From Rhodospirillales bacterium URHD0017 (GTDB lineage: Bacteria > Pseudomonadota > Alphaproteobacteria > Reyranellales > Reyranellaceae), in NCBI GenBank assembly GCA_900110395.1, contig FODP01000008.1, positions 264,922-328,921 on the forward strand: a stretch of 64,000 nucleotides of DNA. The letters run 5' to 3'. Below the pieces are notes generated by a model that was not told the origin of the DNA, searched no databases, and was given only the letters and a program-made list of their open reading frames with translations. Position 1 is the first letter of the stretch. Every line of letters starts with the position of its first letter. Below are positions 9,902 through 20,600 of this stretch, piece by piece. A program made the position numbers and the translations under genes.

Positions 9902-9930
9902 TTGAATATCAGTGAGATATTACCTAATCT
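9902..9930 (+). promoter_or_regulatory. Candidate sigma-70 promoter with palindrome in the spacer
   Basis: TTGAAT (9902-9907), a 17-base spacer and TAATCT (9925-9930) form a good vegetative promoter about 45 bases before a small ORF at 9976. The spacer contains AATATC-N5-GATATT (9905-9921), a perfect inverted repeat that could bind a repressor. The stretch 9830-9960 is clearly more AT-rich than its surroundings. No other feature is evident between 9807 and 10174 apart from the repeat at 9853 and the small ORF. Confidence 0.45.
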
Positions 9931-9975
9931 TCAGCCATATTATTGACGCGTTTCGATCACCAAAGGGTTCCTCCC

Positions 9976-10122
9976 ATGTATCTCCGGATTGAGTCGCAGA
10001 GGGCCTTCCACCGCTCCGCCTACAGCCGTCTGGCTGAATGGTGGCCGGCAGCCCTGATCGGCCTCGTTGCCCTGCTGAGCGGCCTTCCCGACGCCAACGC
10101 CGGAACGCTGCTGGGCCTCTGA
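9976..10122 (+). CDS. Small putative single-span membrane protein (48 residues)
   Basis: An ATG-TGA frame encodes 48 residues. A basic N-terminal segment (MYLRIESQRAFHRSAYSR) precedes one hydrophobic stretch (WWPAALIGLVALLSGL, about residues 23-38) and a short polar end. I do not recognise the family. Support comes from the promoter-like sequence at 9902-9930 and the typical membrane-protein layout. The ribosome binding site is weak (AAAGGGTTCCTCCC). It could be a chance frame. Confidence 0.35.
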   Translation: MYLRIESQRAFHRSAYSRLAEWWPAALIGLVALLSGLPDANAGTLLGL

Positions 10123-10174
10123 CGTCAATTTCCGGGCCGACCGGAAAAAGGCACGCGCCGCTGGCCGTGTCGCC

Positions 10175-12088
10175 TTACGTGAACTCGTCCAGCCGCTCCG
10201 AGTAGACGATCCGCGACGCGGCCTCGATCAGCGCCAGGTGCGTGAAGGCTTGGGGAAAGTTCCCAAGGTGGCGGCCGGTCGCAACGTCGAATTCTTCGGC
10301 GTACAGACCGAGCGGGGAGGCGATGCGCAGCAGCCGCTCCATCAGGTCGCGCGCACGCTGGACCTCTCCGACAATCGTGAGCGCGGAGACCAACCAGAAC
10401 GAGCAGATCAGGAACGTGCCCTCCTTGCCCGACAGACCGTCGTCGGTCTCCTCGGTACGATAGCGCAGCACGAATCCATGCTCGCTGAGATTATTGGCAA
10501 TGGCGAGCACCGAGCTGCGCAACCGCTCGTCGTTGGCCGGCAGGAAGCCCGTGATCGCCGCCAGCAGGGTCGAGGCGTCCAGCGAATCGGTCTCATAGTG
10601 TTGACGCAGGACGCCCTTCTCGGTCAGTCCGTGCGCCAGGATATCGGCTCGGATCTCGTTGGCGGTTGCCTGCCATTTCTTCGTGAGGTCGGGAGCGCCG
10701 CGGATCTCCGCCAGGCGGGCCGCGCGATCCAGGGCGACCCAGCTCATCAGCTTGGAGGAAACATAGTGCCGGGGCGCGCCGCGCGCCTCCCAGATGCCCT
10801 GGTCCGGTTCGCGCCACACCCGCGCGGCACAGTCGGCCTGCGACTGCACGATCGGCCATAGACGGCGGGGCAGTCGCTGGCTTCGCCGCGTGTGCAGCAG
10901 GATCGATCCCAGCACGGCGCCGAAGACGTCGTTCTGACGCTGGTCGAACGCGCCGTTGCCGATGCGTACCGGACGCGCGCCGGCGTACCCCGACAGGTCA
11001 TCGCGCGTCGACTCGGTGAGATCGCGGCGGCCATCGATGCCGTACATGATCTGCAGGGCGCCGTCGTCGTTGGGCTTGAGGTCGGCGACGAATTCCATGA
11101 ACTCATTGGCTTCCCAGTCGAGGTTCAGCCAGTGAAGCGCCTGCAGCGTGAACGTCGAATCGCGCATCCAGCTGTAGCGGTAGTCCCAGTTGCGCTCGCC
11201 GCCGGGCGTTTCGGGCAGGGAAGTCGTCAGCGCGGCGACCGTAGCGCCTGTCGGCAGATAGGTGAGCCCCTTGATCACGAGCGCCGAGCGCATGATGAGG
11301 TATCGCCAGCGGTGATCGGGAATCCGGGCGTGGCCGATCCAGGTGCGCCAGAAGCGGGTCGTCGCCGTCATGCGGGCGTTGGCGTCGTCGGTGGTCGCGG
11401 GGGAGGCGAGCCCTTCGGCCCACGACAGCGAGCAATACATCTCCTCGCCGGCGCTGAGCGTGTGACGGCCACGCACGCTGTCGCCCTCGATGCCGAGAGC
11501 GATGCTGCTTTGCAGGCGAAGTCTCTGGTCGCCGGCCGCCGCATCGGCCACTCGATTGTTGCTCTCGAGAAGGGTCCACTTTCCCTCCGTGCGGCCGTAG
11601 TCGAAGACCGGATCGCAGGCCAGCTCGATCTCGACCTGGCCGTCGATGCATTGCACGGTGCGGACGAGCATATGGTCGGCGCTGACATCGGCCGGCGGTC
11701 GGGTGTATGGCGTCACGCGATCCTCGCTGGTGCGCGGCCCCATGGTGAGCGCGTCGCGCACCACCACCCAGCCACCGCGCATGTTCCACGTCGTGACGAG
11801 CGTGTTGGTTCCCGGTTCATAGTGGCGCGAGTTGGGGACCGTCACGCCGAAGGGAGCCAGCCGGAAGCTGCCGGCCTGACGATCGAGCAGGGCGGCGAAC
11901 ACGCTGGGCGAGTCGAACCTCGGCACGCAGAGCCAGTCGACCGATCCATCGGGGGCGATGAGCGCGCCGGTGTGGCAATTCGACAGGAACGCGTAGTCGG
12001 CGATCGCGGGGAACGGAGACGGAGCGGCGGCACTTTGTCCCGCAGGCGGCGAGCCGGGCTCATCGCTCTGTCGATCGGTCCCGACCAT
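10175..12088 (-). CDS. Glycoside hydrolase family 15 protein (glucoamylase/trehalase-like)
   Basis: The 637-residue protein has an N-terminal beta domain beginning [23 protein letters not shown], then an (alpha/alpha)6 barrel. Family signatures are [34 protein letters not shown], catalytic-acid region QGIWEARG and catalytic-base region [14 protein letters not shown]15 enzymes release glucose from alpha-glucans or trehalose by inversion. There is no signal peptide, so it is probably cytoplasmic, as in the bacterial trehalase-type members. The start at 12088 has GGGGAG 6 bases upstream. It is divergent from the pentose phosphate gene run and likely supplies it with glucose. Confidence 0.9.
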   Translation of the reverse strand: MVGTDRQSDEPGSPPAGQSAAAPSPFPAIADYAFLSNCHTGALIAPDGSVDWLCVPRFDSPSVFAALLDRQAGSFRLAPFGVTVPNSRHYEPGTNTLVTTWNMRGGWVVVRDALTMGPRTSEDRVTPYTRPPADVSADHMLVRTVQCIDGQVEIELACDPVFDYGRTEGKWTLLESNNRVADAAAGDQRLRLQSSIALGIEGDSVRGRHTLSAGEEMYCSLSWAEGLASPATTDDANARMTATTRFWRTWIGHARIPDHRWRYLIMRSALVIKGLTYLPTGATVAALTTSLPETPGGERNWDYRYSWMRDSTFTLQALHWLNLDWEANEFMEFVADLKPNDDGALQIMYGIDGRRDLTESTRDDLSGYAGARPVRIGNGAFDQRQNDVFGAVLGSILLHTRRSQRLPRRLWPIVQSQADCAARVWREPDQGIWEARGAPRHYVSSKLMSWVALDRAARLAEIRGAPDLTKKWQATANEIRADILAHGLTEKGVLRQHYETDSLDASTLLAAITGFLPANDERLRSSVLAIANNLSEHGFVLRYRTEETDDGLSGKEGTFLICSFWLVSALTIVGEVQRARDLMERLLRIASPLGLYAEEFDVATGRHLGNFPQAFTHLALIEAASRIVYSERLDEFT

Positions 12089-12128
12089 GGCGTTCTCCCC
12101 CGCTGTCGTTTCAGTCTTTGTTCTTGAG

Positions 12129-12157
12129 AGAAAGTCGGCGCTCTTGCTCGGAGTCAA
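12129..12157 (-). promoter_or_regulatory. Weak candidate promoter for the GH15 gene
   Basis: On the minus strand TTGACT (12157-12152) is followed by 17 bases and CTTTCT (12134-12129), about 40 bases before the GH15 start codon. The -35 element is good and the -10 element poor. This lies in the divergent intergenic region shared with the HAD gene at 12315. Confidence 0.3.
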
Positions 12158-12314
12158 GCCTGTCTCTAGGGTCCGGCGGACACAAAACGACCAACATTTT
12201 GCGTTCCCACGATGTGAGGTCATTTCGTGACGCCGGCTGCCTCGCAAGACGTTTGTCTTTGGCATACTGTTCGCGCATGGTGCCCGGACGTCGAAGCTGC
12301 GATGGAAGTGTTGA

Positions 12315-13022
12315 ATGACACAGCGTCACCCGCTCGTCTTCCTGGTCGACGTTGACAACACGCTGGTCGACAACGACGGGATCCAGCAGGACCTGAAGGA
12401 TCATCTGGAGCGGACCTATGGCGTCGCTGCGCGCGATCGCTATTGGCGGATCCTCGAGGATCTGATGGTGGAGCTGGGCTACCGCGACTATATCGGCGCC
12501 CTCCAGAACTTCCGCGTCGAACATCCGCGCGAGATCGAACTGCTGGCGATGTCCTCCTACCTCATGGATTACCCTTTCGCCGAGCGGCTCTATCCGAACG
12601 CTCTGCAGGTGCTGAAGCGCCTGCGCAGCCTGGCCCCGACCGTGATCCTGTCGGACGGCGATGTCGTCTTCCAGCCGCGCAAGGTCGAGCATGCCGGCCT
12701 GGCCAAGGTCGCGGATGGCGACGTGCTGATCTACATCCACAAGGAAGAGTCCCTGGAAGATGTCGAGCGGCGCTTTCCGGCCGAGCACTACGTTCTCATC
12801 GACGACAAGCTGCGCATCCTGGATGCGGTCAAGCAGCTCTGGGGAGCGCGCGTGACGACCGTGCTGCCGCGCCAGGGCCAGTATGCGCACGACGCCAAGG
12901 TGTTGAGCGCCTTGCCGCCGGCGGACATCACGATCGAGCACATCGGCGACTTGCTCGACTACGACTTGGCGCGGCTCAGCACGGCGCCGCGCCGCCCTGC
13001 CTCCAGCCTGAAGGTGACATGA
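12315..13022 (+). CDS. HAD superfamily hydrolase
   Basis: The 235-residue protein carries the HAD motifs: motif I FLVDVDNTLVDND (DxDxT with the nucleophile Asp), motif II TVILSDGD, and motif IV HYVLIDDKLRIL. A helical cap lies between motifs I and II. It is a Mg2+-dependent cytoplasmic phosphatase or related phosphotransferase; the substrate is likely a sugar phosphate given its place at the head of the pentose phosphate run. Its TGA overlaps the tal start (ATGATG), which argues that it is the first gene of that operon. Confidence 0.85.
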   Translation: MTQRHPLVFLVDVDNTLVDNDGIQQDLKDHLERTYGVAARDRYWRILEDLMVELGYRDYIGALQNFRVEHPREIELLAMSSYLMDYPFAERLYPNALQVLKRLRSLAPTVILSDGDVVFQPRKVEHAGLAKVADGDVLIYIHKEESLEDVERRFPAEHYVLIDDKLRILDAVKQLWGARVTTVLPRQGQYAHDAKVLSALPPADITIEHIGDLLDYDLARLSTAPRRPASSLKVT

Positions 13023-14107
13023 TGAAACCAACCCAGAAGCTGCATGACGTCGGCCAGAGCCTGTGGCTCGACAACATCACCCGCGAGCTGCTGAACAGCG
13101 GCACGCTGAAACGCTACATCGACGAACTTTCGGTGACGGGGCTCACCTCGAACCCGACGATCTTCGACAATGCGATCAAGAACAGCGCCATGTACGACGA
13201 AGACGTGTCGCGCTCGGCGTCCACGGCCAAATCCGCCGAGGACCTGTTCTTTCCACTGGCTCTCGCGGATCTGACGCGTGCCGCCGATCTGTTCCAGCCG
13301 GTCTTTGCCCGGACGGACGGCGTGGACGGCTGGGTGTCGCTGGAAGTTTCGCCGCTCCTGGCGCACGACACGAAGAGCACGCTGGCGGCCGCGGTCGACC
13401 TTCACAAGCGCGCCGGCAAGCCCAACCTCTTCATCAAGATCCCGGGCACCCCGGAAGGACTGCCCGCCATCGAGGAAGCGATCTTCGCCGGCGTGCCGGT
13501 CAACGTCACGCTGCTGTTCTCGCGCGAGCAATACGTCGCGGCGGCCGAAGCATATCTGCGTGGCGTCGAGCGGCGGATCGCGGCCGGACTGAACCCGGCC
13601 GTCGCCTCGGTGGCCTCGCTCTTCATCAGTCGCTGGGACGTCGCGGTCGCCGGTAAGGTTCCGGCAGAGCTCACCAACCGGCTCGGCATCGCCGTGGGTC
13701 AGCGCGCCTACAAGGCGTATCTCGAATTGCTTGCATCGCCGCGCTTCCAGCGCGCGGCCAACAGCGGCGCTCGCGCCCAACGCCTGCTGTGGGCCAGCAC
13801 CGGCACCAAGGACCCGAAGGCGTCGGACATCCTCTATGTGAAGGCGCTCGCCGCACCCTTCACGATCAACACCATGCCCGAGGGCACCCTGAAGGACTTC
13901 GCCGATCACGGCGAGCTCGGACAGGCACTCGCAGCGGATGGCGGCGACTGCGAGACGGTTCTCGCCGGCTTCGCCAAGGCGGGTGTCGATATCAATGCGC
14001 TTGCCAAGCGGCTGCAGGACGAGGGCGCTGCGTCGTTCGTGAAATCCTGGAACGACCTGATGGAGCGCATCGATTCCAAGCGCGTCCAGATTCGCAAGGC
14101 AAGCTGA
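13022..14107 (+). CDS. tal: Transaldolase
   Basis: The 361-residue product is the longer, mycobacterial-type transaldolase. It begins [19 protein letters not shown], has the substrate loop [15 protein letters not shown], and the Schiff-base Lys in NLFIKIPGT (near residue 140). It moves a dihydroxyacetone unit between sedoheptulose 7-phosphate and glyceraldehyde 3-phosphate in the non-oxidative pentose phosphate pathway. ATG 13022 has AAGG at a good distance; ATG 13019 immediately before it is an alternative that overlaps the HAD stop. pgi follows after 10 bases. In some acetic acid bacteria tal and pgi are fused; here they are separate. Confidence 0.95.
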   Translation: MKPTQKLHDVGQSLWLDNITRELLNSGTLKRYIDELSVTGLTSNPTIFDNAIKNSAMYDEDVSRSASTAKSAEDLFFPLALADLTRAADLFQPVFARTDGVDGWVSLEVSPLLAHDTKSTLAAAVDLHKRAGKPNLFIKIPGTPEGLPAIEEAIFAGVPVNVTLLFSREQYVAAAEAYLRGVERRIAAGLNPAVASVASLFISRWDVAVAGKVPAELTNRLGIAVGQRAYKAYLELLASPRFQRAANSGARAQRLLWASTGTKDPKASDILYVKALAAPFTINTMPEGTLKDFADHGELGQALAADGGDCETVLAGFAKAGVDINALAKRLQDEGAASFVKSWNDLMERIDSKRVQIRKAS

Positions 14108-14117
14108 GGAAAAATCA

Positions 14118-15755
14118 ATGAGCGTACCGGCTCTGCACCTGCGCCCGGCCTGGGTGTTGCTGAAGAAGCATCATCAGAAGATCAGGCGGACCCGCCTGAA
14201 GCAGCTGTTCGCCAAGGATCGCGAGCGCGGCCAGAGGCTGGTGGCCGAAGCGGCGGGAATCTACTTCGACTATTCCAAGAACCGTATCACCGACGAAACC
14301 CTGGCCTTGCTGTTCCAGCTTGCCCAGGAGTCGGGCTTGCGCGAGCACATCGACGCCATGTTCCGCGGCGAGCAGATCAACACCTCCGAGAAGCGCGCGG
14401 TGCTTCACGTCGCCCTGCGCGCCCCGCGCGGCGCTTCGATCATGCATGACGGCCAGAACGTCGTGCCCGAGGTTCATGCCGTCCTCGACAAGATGGCGGC
14501 GTTCGCCGATCGGCTGCGCAGCGGCGACTGGAAGGGCCACACCGGCAAGCGCATCCGCAACGTGATCAACATCGGCATCGGCGGCTCGGACTTGGGCCCG
14601 GTGATGGCCTACGAAGCGCTCAGGCACTACAGCGAACGGTCGATGACCTTCCGCTTCGTATCCAACGTCGACGGCACGGATTTCGCCGAGGCGGTACATG
14701 GCCTCGATGCGGCGGAAACGCTGTTCATCGTCTCGTCCAAGACCTTCACCACGCTCGAGACCATGACCAACGCGCACACCGCGCGGGACTGGTTGCTGGC
14801 CGGCCTCGGCGGCGAGCAGGCCGCCACGGCCAAGCATTTCGTCGCCGTCTCCACCAACGCCGACGAGGTGACGAAGTTCGGCATCGACACCGCCAACATG
14901 TTCGGCTTCTGGGACTGGGTCGGCGGGCGCTATTCGATGGATTCCGCCATCGGGCTCTCGACCATGCTCGCCATCGGACCGGACAATTTCCGCGCCATGC
15001 TGGGCGGCTTCCACGAGATCGACGAGCATTTCCGCACGGCGCCATTCGAGCGCAACCTGCCGGTGCTGATGGGCCTGCTCGCCCTCTGGTACAACAACTT
15101 CTTCGGCGCCCAGACCGTCGGCGTATTCCCCTACGAGCAGTACCTGAAGCGCTTTCCCGCCTATCTTCAGCAGCTCACCATGGAGAGCAACGGCAAGCAT
15201 GTGACGCTCGACGGCCAGCCGGTGGACTACGACACTGGCCCGATCTTCTGGGGTGAGCCTGGCACCAACGGGCAGCACTCCTTCTACCAGCTGATCCACC
15301 AGGGGACGCGCTTGATTCCCTGTGACTTCATCGCCTTCGCCCACACGCTCAACCAGGTCGGCCGGCATCACGACATGCTGCTGGCCAACGTCTTCGCCCA
15401 GACCGAGGCGCTGGCCTTCGGCAAGACCGCCAGGCAGGTCAAGGCCGAGGGCACGGCCGACTGGCTGGTGCCGCACCGGCTGTTCGAAGGCAATCGTCCG
15501 TCGAACACCATCTTGCTCGAAGAGTTGACGCCGGCGGCGCTCGGCAAGTTGGTGGCGCTCTACGAGCACAGCGTCTTCACCCAGGGCACGATCTGGCAGA
15601 TCGATTCCTTCGACCAGTGGGGCGTCGAGCTCGGCAAGGCGCTCGCCCAGCGCATCATCCCCGAGCTCGAGGATGCCGCCGAACCCAAGCTCAAGCATGA
15701 CAGCTCGACCAACGCGCTGATCCGCCGCTATCGCAAGATGAAACAACGCAGTTGA
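14118..15755 (+). CDS. pgi: Glucose-6-phosphate isomerase
   Basis: The 545-residue enzyme is full length. The phosphoglucose isomerase signatures [18 protein letters not shown] and [12 protein letters not shown] are present, together with the active-site segment [15 protein letters not shown] (Glu and His). It interconverts glucose 6-phosphate and fructose 6-phosphate in the cytoplasm, linking the non-oxidative products back to the oxidative branch. GAGGAAAAATCA precedes the ATG. gnd starts 12 bases after the stop. Confidence 0.96.
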   Translation: MSVPALHLRPAWVLLKKHHQKIRRTRLKQLFAKDRERGQRLVAEAAGIYFDYSKNRITDETLALLFQLAQESGLREHIDAMFRGEQINTSEKRAVLHVALRAPRGASIMHDGQNVVPEVHAVLDKMAAFADRLRSGDWKGHTGKRIRNVINIGIGGSDLGPVMAYEALRHYSERSMTFRFVSNVDGTDFAEAVHGLDAAETLFIVSSKTFTTLETMTNAHTARDWLLAGLGGEQAATAKHFVAVSTNADEVTKFGIDTANMFGFWDWVGGRYSMDSAIGLSTMLAIGPDNFRAMLGGFHEIDEHFRTAPFERNLPVLMGLLALWYNNFFGAQTVGVFPYEQYLKRFPAYLQQLTMESNGKHVTLDGQPVDYDTGPIFWGEPGTNGQHSFYQLIHQGTRLIPCDFIAFAHTLNQVGRHHDMLLANVFAQTEALAFGKTARQVKAEGTADWLVPHRLFEGNRPSNTILLEELTPAALGKLVALYEHSVFTQGTIWQIDSFDQWGVELGKALAQRIIPELEDAAEPKLKHDSSTNALIRRYRKMKQRS

Positions 15756-15766
15756 GGAGGCTGACC

Positions 15767-16786
15767 ATGCAGTTGGGAATGATCGGCCTTGGCCGGATGG
15801 GAGCGAACATGGTGCGCCGCCTGCTGAAGGGCGGTCACCAATGCGTGGTGTTCGACATGTCGCCCAAGGCGGTGGCCGAGATGGTGACGGAGAAGGCGGT
15901 CGGCACTGGCTCGCTGGCGGAGTTCACCAAGGCGCTCAGCAAGCCGCGCGCGGTCTGGCTGATGGTGCCGGCCGGCGTGGTCGACAAGACCATCGCCGAT
16001 CTGCTGCCTCACCTTGAGTCCGGCGACATCCTGATCGACGGCGGCAACTCCTACTATGTCGACGACATCCGCCGCGCGAAGGAGCTGGCGCCCAAGTCCA
16101 TCCACTATGTCGATGTCGGCACCAGCGGCGGCGTCTGGGGCCTCGAGCGCGGCTACTGCATGATGGTCGGTGGCGAGAACGACACGGTGAAACGCCTCGA
16201 GCCGATCTTCGCCACCCTGGCGCCCGGCCCGGGCGACATCGCGCGCACGCCGGGCCGCGAGAAAGCAAGCGGCACAGCTGAGCAGGGCTGGCTGCATTGC
16301 GGGCCCAACGGCGCCGGCCATTTCGTCAAGATGGTGCACAACGGCATCGAGTACGGCGTCATGGCGGCCTATGCCGAGGGCATGGCGGTCCTCAAGGCGG
16401 CCAATATCGGCAAGCGTTCCGGCAAGGTCGATGCCGAAACCACGCCGCTGCGCGATCCCGAGCACTACCAGTACGATCTCAACCTGCCCGATATTGCCGA
16501 AGTGTGGCGGCGCGGCAGCGTCATCGCCTCCTGGCTGCTCGACCTGCAGGCCGCGGCGCTGATCGAGGATCCGAACCTGGCGAAGTTCGCCGGCCGGGTG
16601 TCCGATTCCGGCGAAGGACGCTGGACGATCAAGGCGGCGATCGACGAGGGCGTGCCGGCGCATGTCCTGTCTTCGGCGCTCTACGAGCGGTTCAGCTCGC
16701 GCGGCGAGGCGGATTTCGCCGACAAGCTGCTCTCGGCCATGCGCTACGAGTTCGGCGGGCATATCGAGAAGAAGGCGGGATCTTGA
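15767..16786 (+). CDS. gnd: 6-phosphogluconate dehydrogenase, decarboxylating (short form)
   Basis: The 339-residue protein begins with a Rossmann motif ([17 protein letters not shown]) and has GGNSYYVDD, the signature [12 protein letters not shown], and active-site [21 protein letters not shown]. It oxidises 6-phosphogluconate to ribulose 5-phosphate plus CO2. It belongs to the short, YqeC/GndA-like class of about 300-340 residues rather than the 470-residue E. coli Gnd; many members of the short class prefer NAD+. GAGGAGGCTGACC precedes the ATG. A repeat element separates it from tkt. Confidence 0.93.
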   Translation: MQLGMIGLGRMGANMVRRLLKGGHQCVVFDMSPKAVAEMVTEKAVGTGSLAEFTKALSKPRAVWLMVPAGVVDKTIADLLPHLESGDILIDGGNSYYVDDIRRAKELAPKSIHYVDVGTSGGVWGLERGYCMMVGGENDTVKRLEPIFATLAPGPGDIARTPGREKASGTAEQGWLHCGPNGAGHFVKMVHNGIEYGVMAAYAEGMAVLKAANIGKRSGKVDAETTPLRDPEHYQYDLNLPDIAEVWRRGSVIASWLLDLQAAALIEDPNLAKFAGRVSDSGEGRWTIKAAIDEGVPAHVLSSALYERFSSRGEADFADKLLSAMRYEFGGHIEKKAGS

Positions 16787-16792
16787 CTAATG

Positions 16793-16925
16793 CCTCCCCA
16801 TCGCGGAATCCGCGATGGGGAGGTTCCCCGCGAAGCGAGCGGAGGGGTCATGAGCACCAGTACCGGTGCTCATGACCCCTCCGTCGGCGTAAGACGCCGA
16901 CACCTCCCCAGCTTCGCTGGGGAGG
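16793..16925. repeat. Multi-hairpin intergenic repeat, copy 1 (gnd-tkt spacer)
   Basis: The element has four stem-loops in a row: CCTCCCCATCGCGG with its complement; a 16-bp arm pair built on AGGGGTCATGAGCACC around a 6-base loop; GTCGGCG-TAAGA-CGCCGAC; and CCTCCCCAGC-TTC-GCTGGGGAGG. A second full copy is at 42813-42938 and a degenerate end fragment at 31782-31803. It occupies most of the 159-base gap inside the pentose phosphate run, so it may stabilise or partly terminate the upstream message. Confidence 0.85.
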
Positions 16926-16945
16926 AAGTGAGATGAGGGACACCA

Positions 16946-19003
16946 ATGACTAGCGACGAGCTCGACCAACTCGCCATCAACACCGTCCGCACGCTCTCCA
17001 TCGACGCGGTCCAGCAGGCGAAGTCGGGGCATCCCGGCACGCCGATGGCGCTGGCGCCGCTGGTCTACACGCTGTGGAACCGGATCCTGAATTTCGACCC
17101 GAAGGACCCCATCTGGCCCGGTCGCGACCGCTTCGTCCTGTCCAACGGCCACGCCTCGATGCTGCTGTGGTCGATGCTCTTCCTGACGCGCACCCAGGCG
17201 GTGAACGCCGAATACGAGAACCTCGGCAAGCCCTCGGTCACGCTCGACGACATCCGTCATTTCCGCCAGCTCGACAGCAAGGCGCCGGGCCATCCGGAAT
17301 ACCACTGGGTGTCGGGCGTCGAGACCACGACCGGTCCGCTGGGCCAGGGCATCGCCACCAGCGTCGGCATGGCGATCGCGCGCAAGTGGCTGGCCAGCCG
17401 CTACAACAAACCGGGCTTCGATCTGTTCGACTACAATGTCTACGCCATCTGCGGCGACGGCTGCCTGATGGAGGGCGTGGGCTCGGAGGCGGCGTCGCTC
17501 GCCGGGCACCTCCAGCTCGACGACCTGTGCTGGATCTACGACAACAACCACATTACCATCGAAGGCAAGACCAGCATCACCTTCACCGAGGATGTCGCCG
17601 CACGCTTCCTCGCCTACCGCTGGAACGTGCTGCGCGTCGGCGATGCCAACGACCTGGGGCGCATCGAGGACGCGTTGGACGTCTTCGCCAAGACCACGGA
17701 CCGGCCGACGCTGATCATCCTCGACAGCCACATCGGCTATGGCGCGCCGCACAAGGTCGACACCTCGGCGGCCCATGGCGAGCCGCTGGGCGACGACGAG
17801 GTCAAGCTCGCCAAGCTCGCCTATGGCTGGCCGGAGGACGCCAAGTTCCTGGTGCCCGACGGGGTGATGGAAGCGTTTGACAAGGGCATCGGCGCGCGCG
17901 GCGCCGAGGCTCGGCGGCGCTGGGAAGCGCTTCTCGCCGACTACCGCAAGCAGTTCCCGGAGCTCGCTGCCGAGATCGACCAGATGCAGCGGCGCGAGCT
18001 GCCCAAGGGATGGGATCGCAACCTGCCAAGCTTCAAGGCCGATCCCAAGGGCATCGCCGGCCGCGACGCTTCTGGCGAAGTCCTGAACGTGCTTGCCCAG
18101 AACATCCCCTGGTTCCTCGGCGGATCGGCGGACCTCGGCTCGTCGAACAAGACGACGCTGAAGTTCGCCGGCGCCGGCGACTTCGAGCCCGGCAGCCCTG
18201 GCGGCCGCAACTTCCATTTCGGCATCCGCGAGCACGCCATGGCGGCGATCGTGAACGGGATGTCGCTCTCCAAGCTGCGGGCCTTCGGCGCGACCTTCTT
18301 CATCTTCAGCGACTATGCCCGGCCGGCGATCCGGCTGAGCGCCCTCATGGATCTGCCGACCATCCTCGTCTTCACCCATGACGCCATGGGCGACGGCGAG
18401 GACGGGCCGACGCATCAGCCGGTCGAGCAGCTCGTCTCGTTGCGCGCCATCCCCGGCCTCGTGGTGCTGCGGCCAGCCGACGCCAACGAGGTGGTCGAGG
18501 CCTATCGCTACATCGTGCAGCTCCGTCACCAGCCGGCAGTGCTCGCCTTGTCGCGCCAGCCTCTGCCGACCTTCGACCGCGGCAAGTACGCATCGGCGGC
18601 CGGCGTCGCGCGCGGCGCCTATGTCATGGCGGACGCACCGGGTGGTCCGCCCGAGATCATCCTCATCGCGTCCGGCAGCGAGGTCGCCCTGATCGTCGAG
18701 GCGCACGAGGCGCTGACGGCCAAGGGCGTCCGCTCGCGCATCGTCTCGATGGCCTCATGGGACATCTTCGAGCACCAGCCGCAGTCCTATCGCGAGGAAG
18801 TGCTGCCGCCCGCCGTCAAGGCGCGGCTTGCCGTCGAGCAGGCATCGGCGCTGGGCTGGGAGCGCTATGTCGGCGACCAGGGCCGGGTCATCGGCATGAA
18901 GGCCTTCGGCGCCTCCGCACCGCTCAAGGAGCTGCAGCGCAAGTTCGGCTTCGAGCCCGACAAGGTCGTCGCCGCGGCCTTGGACATGCTCGGGCGCAAG
19001 TGA
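16946..19003 (+). CDS. tkt: Transketolase
   Basis: The 685-residue enzyme is full length, with N-terminal [19 protein letters not shown], the thiamine diphosphate motif beginning [20 protein letters not shown] and ending in DNNHITIEG, and the catalytic His in [12 protein letters not shown]. The pyrimidine domain has [15 protein letters not shown] and [20 protein letters not shown]. It transfers two-carbon ketol units between xylulose 5-phosphate and aldose phosphates. GAGGGACACCA is upstream of the ATG. zwf begins 22 bases downstream with a strong ribosome binding site. Confidence 0.96.
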   Translation: MTSDELDQLAINTVRTLSIDAVQQAKSGHPGTPMALAPLVYTLWNRILNFDPKDPIWPGRDRFVLSNGHASMLLWSMLFLTRTQAVNAEYENLGKPSVTLDDIRHFRQLDSKAPGHPEYHWVSGVETTTGPLGQGIATSVGMAIARKWLASRYNKPGFDLFDYNVYAICGDGCLMEGVGSEAASLAGHLQLDDLCWIYDNNHITIEGKTSITFTEDVAARFLAYRWNVLRVGDANDLGRIEDALDVFAKTTDRPTLIILDSHIGYGAPHKVDTSAAHGEPLGDDEVKLAKLAYGWPEDAKFLVPDGVMEAFDKGIGARGAEARRRWEALLADYRKQFPELAAEIDQMQRRELPKGWDRNLPSFKADPKGIAGRDASGEVLNVLAQNIPWFLGGSADLGSSNKTTLKFAGAGDFEPGSPGGRNFHFGIREHAMAAIVNGMSLSKLRAFGATFFIFSDYARPAIRLSALMDLPTILVFTHDAMGDGEDGPTHQPVEQLVSLRAIPGLVVLRPADANEVVEAYRYIVQLRHQPAVLALSRQPLPTFDRGKYASAAGVARGAYVMADAPGGPPEIILIASGSEVALIVEAHEALTAKGVRSRIVSMASWDIFEHQPQSYREEVLPPAVKARLAVEQASALGWERYVGDQGRVIGMKAFGASAPLKELQRKFGFEPDKVVAAALDMLGRK

Positions 19004-19025
19004 TCGGAAGGAGGAGCGAGAAGCC

Positions 19026-20579
19026 ATGGTGAACACCACAACCGCGGCTGTGGCGAAGGCCGAAACGGTTGCCGTCGCGCCGCCCTGCGCCATGGTGATC
19101 TTCGGGGCCGGCGGCGACCTGACCAAGCGCCTGGTCACGCCGGCGCTCTACAATCTCGTCACCGCCAAGCGGCTGCCCGATGGCTTCAGGTTGGTTGGCG
19201 TCGACCACGGCAACAGGACCGTGGACGACTGGCGCAAGACCCTCAGCGACATGATGAACGAATTCGTCACCAAGGGTGGCGGCGAGTTCCAGGCCGACCG
19301 CATCGACGAGACGGCCTGGAAGTGGCTGACCGACCGCATGACCTACCTGCAGGGCGACTTCGAGGACCCGCAAACCTACAGCCGCCTCAAGGACCATCTT
19401 GCGGGCCTCGACAAGACGGCCGGCACGGCGGGCAACCATCTCTTTTATCTCGCCGTCGCCGAGCGCTTTTTCAGCGTCGTTGTCGCCGCCCTCGGGGCGG
19501 CGGACATGGTCAAGGAAGAGAACGGACAATGGCGGCGCGTCGTCGTCGAGAAGCCGTTCGGGCGTGACCTGCCCTCGGCCAAGGCGCTCAATGCCGCGAT
19601 CCTGAAGACGCTGCACGAGCATCAGATCTATCGAATGGACCATTTCCTCGGCAAGGAGACGGTCCAGAACATCATGGCGCTGCGCTTTGCCAACGGCCTG
19701 TTCGAACCGCTGTGGAATCGCCAGCATATCGACCACGTCCAGATCACCGCCTCGGAGACGGTCGGCGTCGAACGGCGCGGCAAGTTCTACGAGCAGACCG
19801 GGGCACTGCGCGACATGGTGCCCAATCACATGTTCCAGCTGCTGTCGCTGACGGCAATGGAGCCGCCGATCTCCTTCGACGCCGAGGCCGTCCGCGGCAA
19901 GAAGGCGGAAGTCATCCAGGCCATACGTCCGGTGAAATATCCGCTGAGGGACGCCGTGCGCGGCCAGTACGGTGCCGGCACCGTGCTGGGCAAGCAGGCC
20001 CTGGCTTATCGAAGCGAACCCAACGTTGCCCCGGATTCGAACACCGAGACCTACATCGCCTGGAAGCTGCAGATCGACAACTGGCGCTGGGCCGGGGTGC
20101 CCTTCTATTTGCGCACGGGAAAATATCTCAGGCGGCGCTGGACCGAAGTCGCCATCCGCTTCCACCAGGCGCCTTACACGCTGTTTCGCGGCACGCATGT
20201 CGAGCAGATGAATCCCAACTGGATGATCCTGCGCATCCAGCCCGATGAAGGCATCGCGCTCCAGTTCGCCGCCAAGCGTCCCGGCCCCACGGTGACGCTC
20301 GGCAACGTCAGCATGGACTTCGCCTACAAGACCTATTTCGCCTCGGCGCCCAACACCGGCTACGAAACGCTGCTCTATGACTGCATGATCGGCGACGCCA
20401 CGCTGTTCCAGCGTGCCGACAACATCGAGGCCGGTTGGCGCGCGGTTCAGCCGATCATGGACTTCTGGGCGAACAACCCGGCCAAGGATCTGGCGACCTA
20501 TGCTGCCGGCAGCGACGGTCCGGCGGCGGCCGACGCATTGCTGGCGCGTGCCGGACGTGCCTGGCGCCCGCTCGAATAG
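19026..20579 (+). CDS. zwf: Glucose-6-phosphate 1-dehydrogenase
   Basis: The 517-residue enzyme shows the NADP-binding N-terminus [21 protein letters not shown] and the substrate-binding signature [14 protein letters not shown] with the catalytic His and Lys. The common fingerprint is GASGDLA; here it reads GAGGDLT, a tolerated variant. It carries out the committed oxidative step, glucose 6-phosphate to 6-phosphogluconolactone. GGAAGGAGGAGCG precedes the ATG. The product is handed to pgl two genes downstream. Confidence 0.95.
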   Translation: MVNTTTAAVAKAETVAVAPPCAMVIFGAGGDLTKRLVTPALYNLVTAKRLPDGFRLVGVDHGNRTVDDWRKTLSDMMNEFVTKGGGEFQADRIDETAWKWLTDRMTYLQGDFEDPQTYSRLKDHLAGLDKTAGTAGNHLFYLAVAERFFSVVVAALGAADMVKEENGQWRRVVVEKPFGRDLPSAKALNAAILKTLHEHQIYRMDHFLGKETVQNIMALRFANGLFEPLWNRQHIDHVQITASETVGVERRGKFYEQTGALRDMVPNHMFQLLSLTAMEPPISFDAEAVRGKKAEVIQAIRPVKYPLRDAVRGQYGAGTVLGKQALAYRSEPNVAPDSNTETYIAWKLQIDNWRWAGVPFYLRTGKYLRRRWTEVAIRFHQAPYTLFRGTHVEQMNPNWMILRIQPDEGIALQFAAKRPGPTVTLGNVSMDFAYKTYFASAPNTGYETLLYDCMIGDATLFQRADNIEAGWRAVQPIMDFWANNPAKDLATYAAGSDGPAAADALLARAGRAWRPLE

Positions 20580-20600
20580 GCGAACACCACAGAGGTCGTG

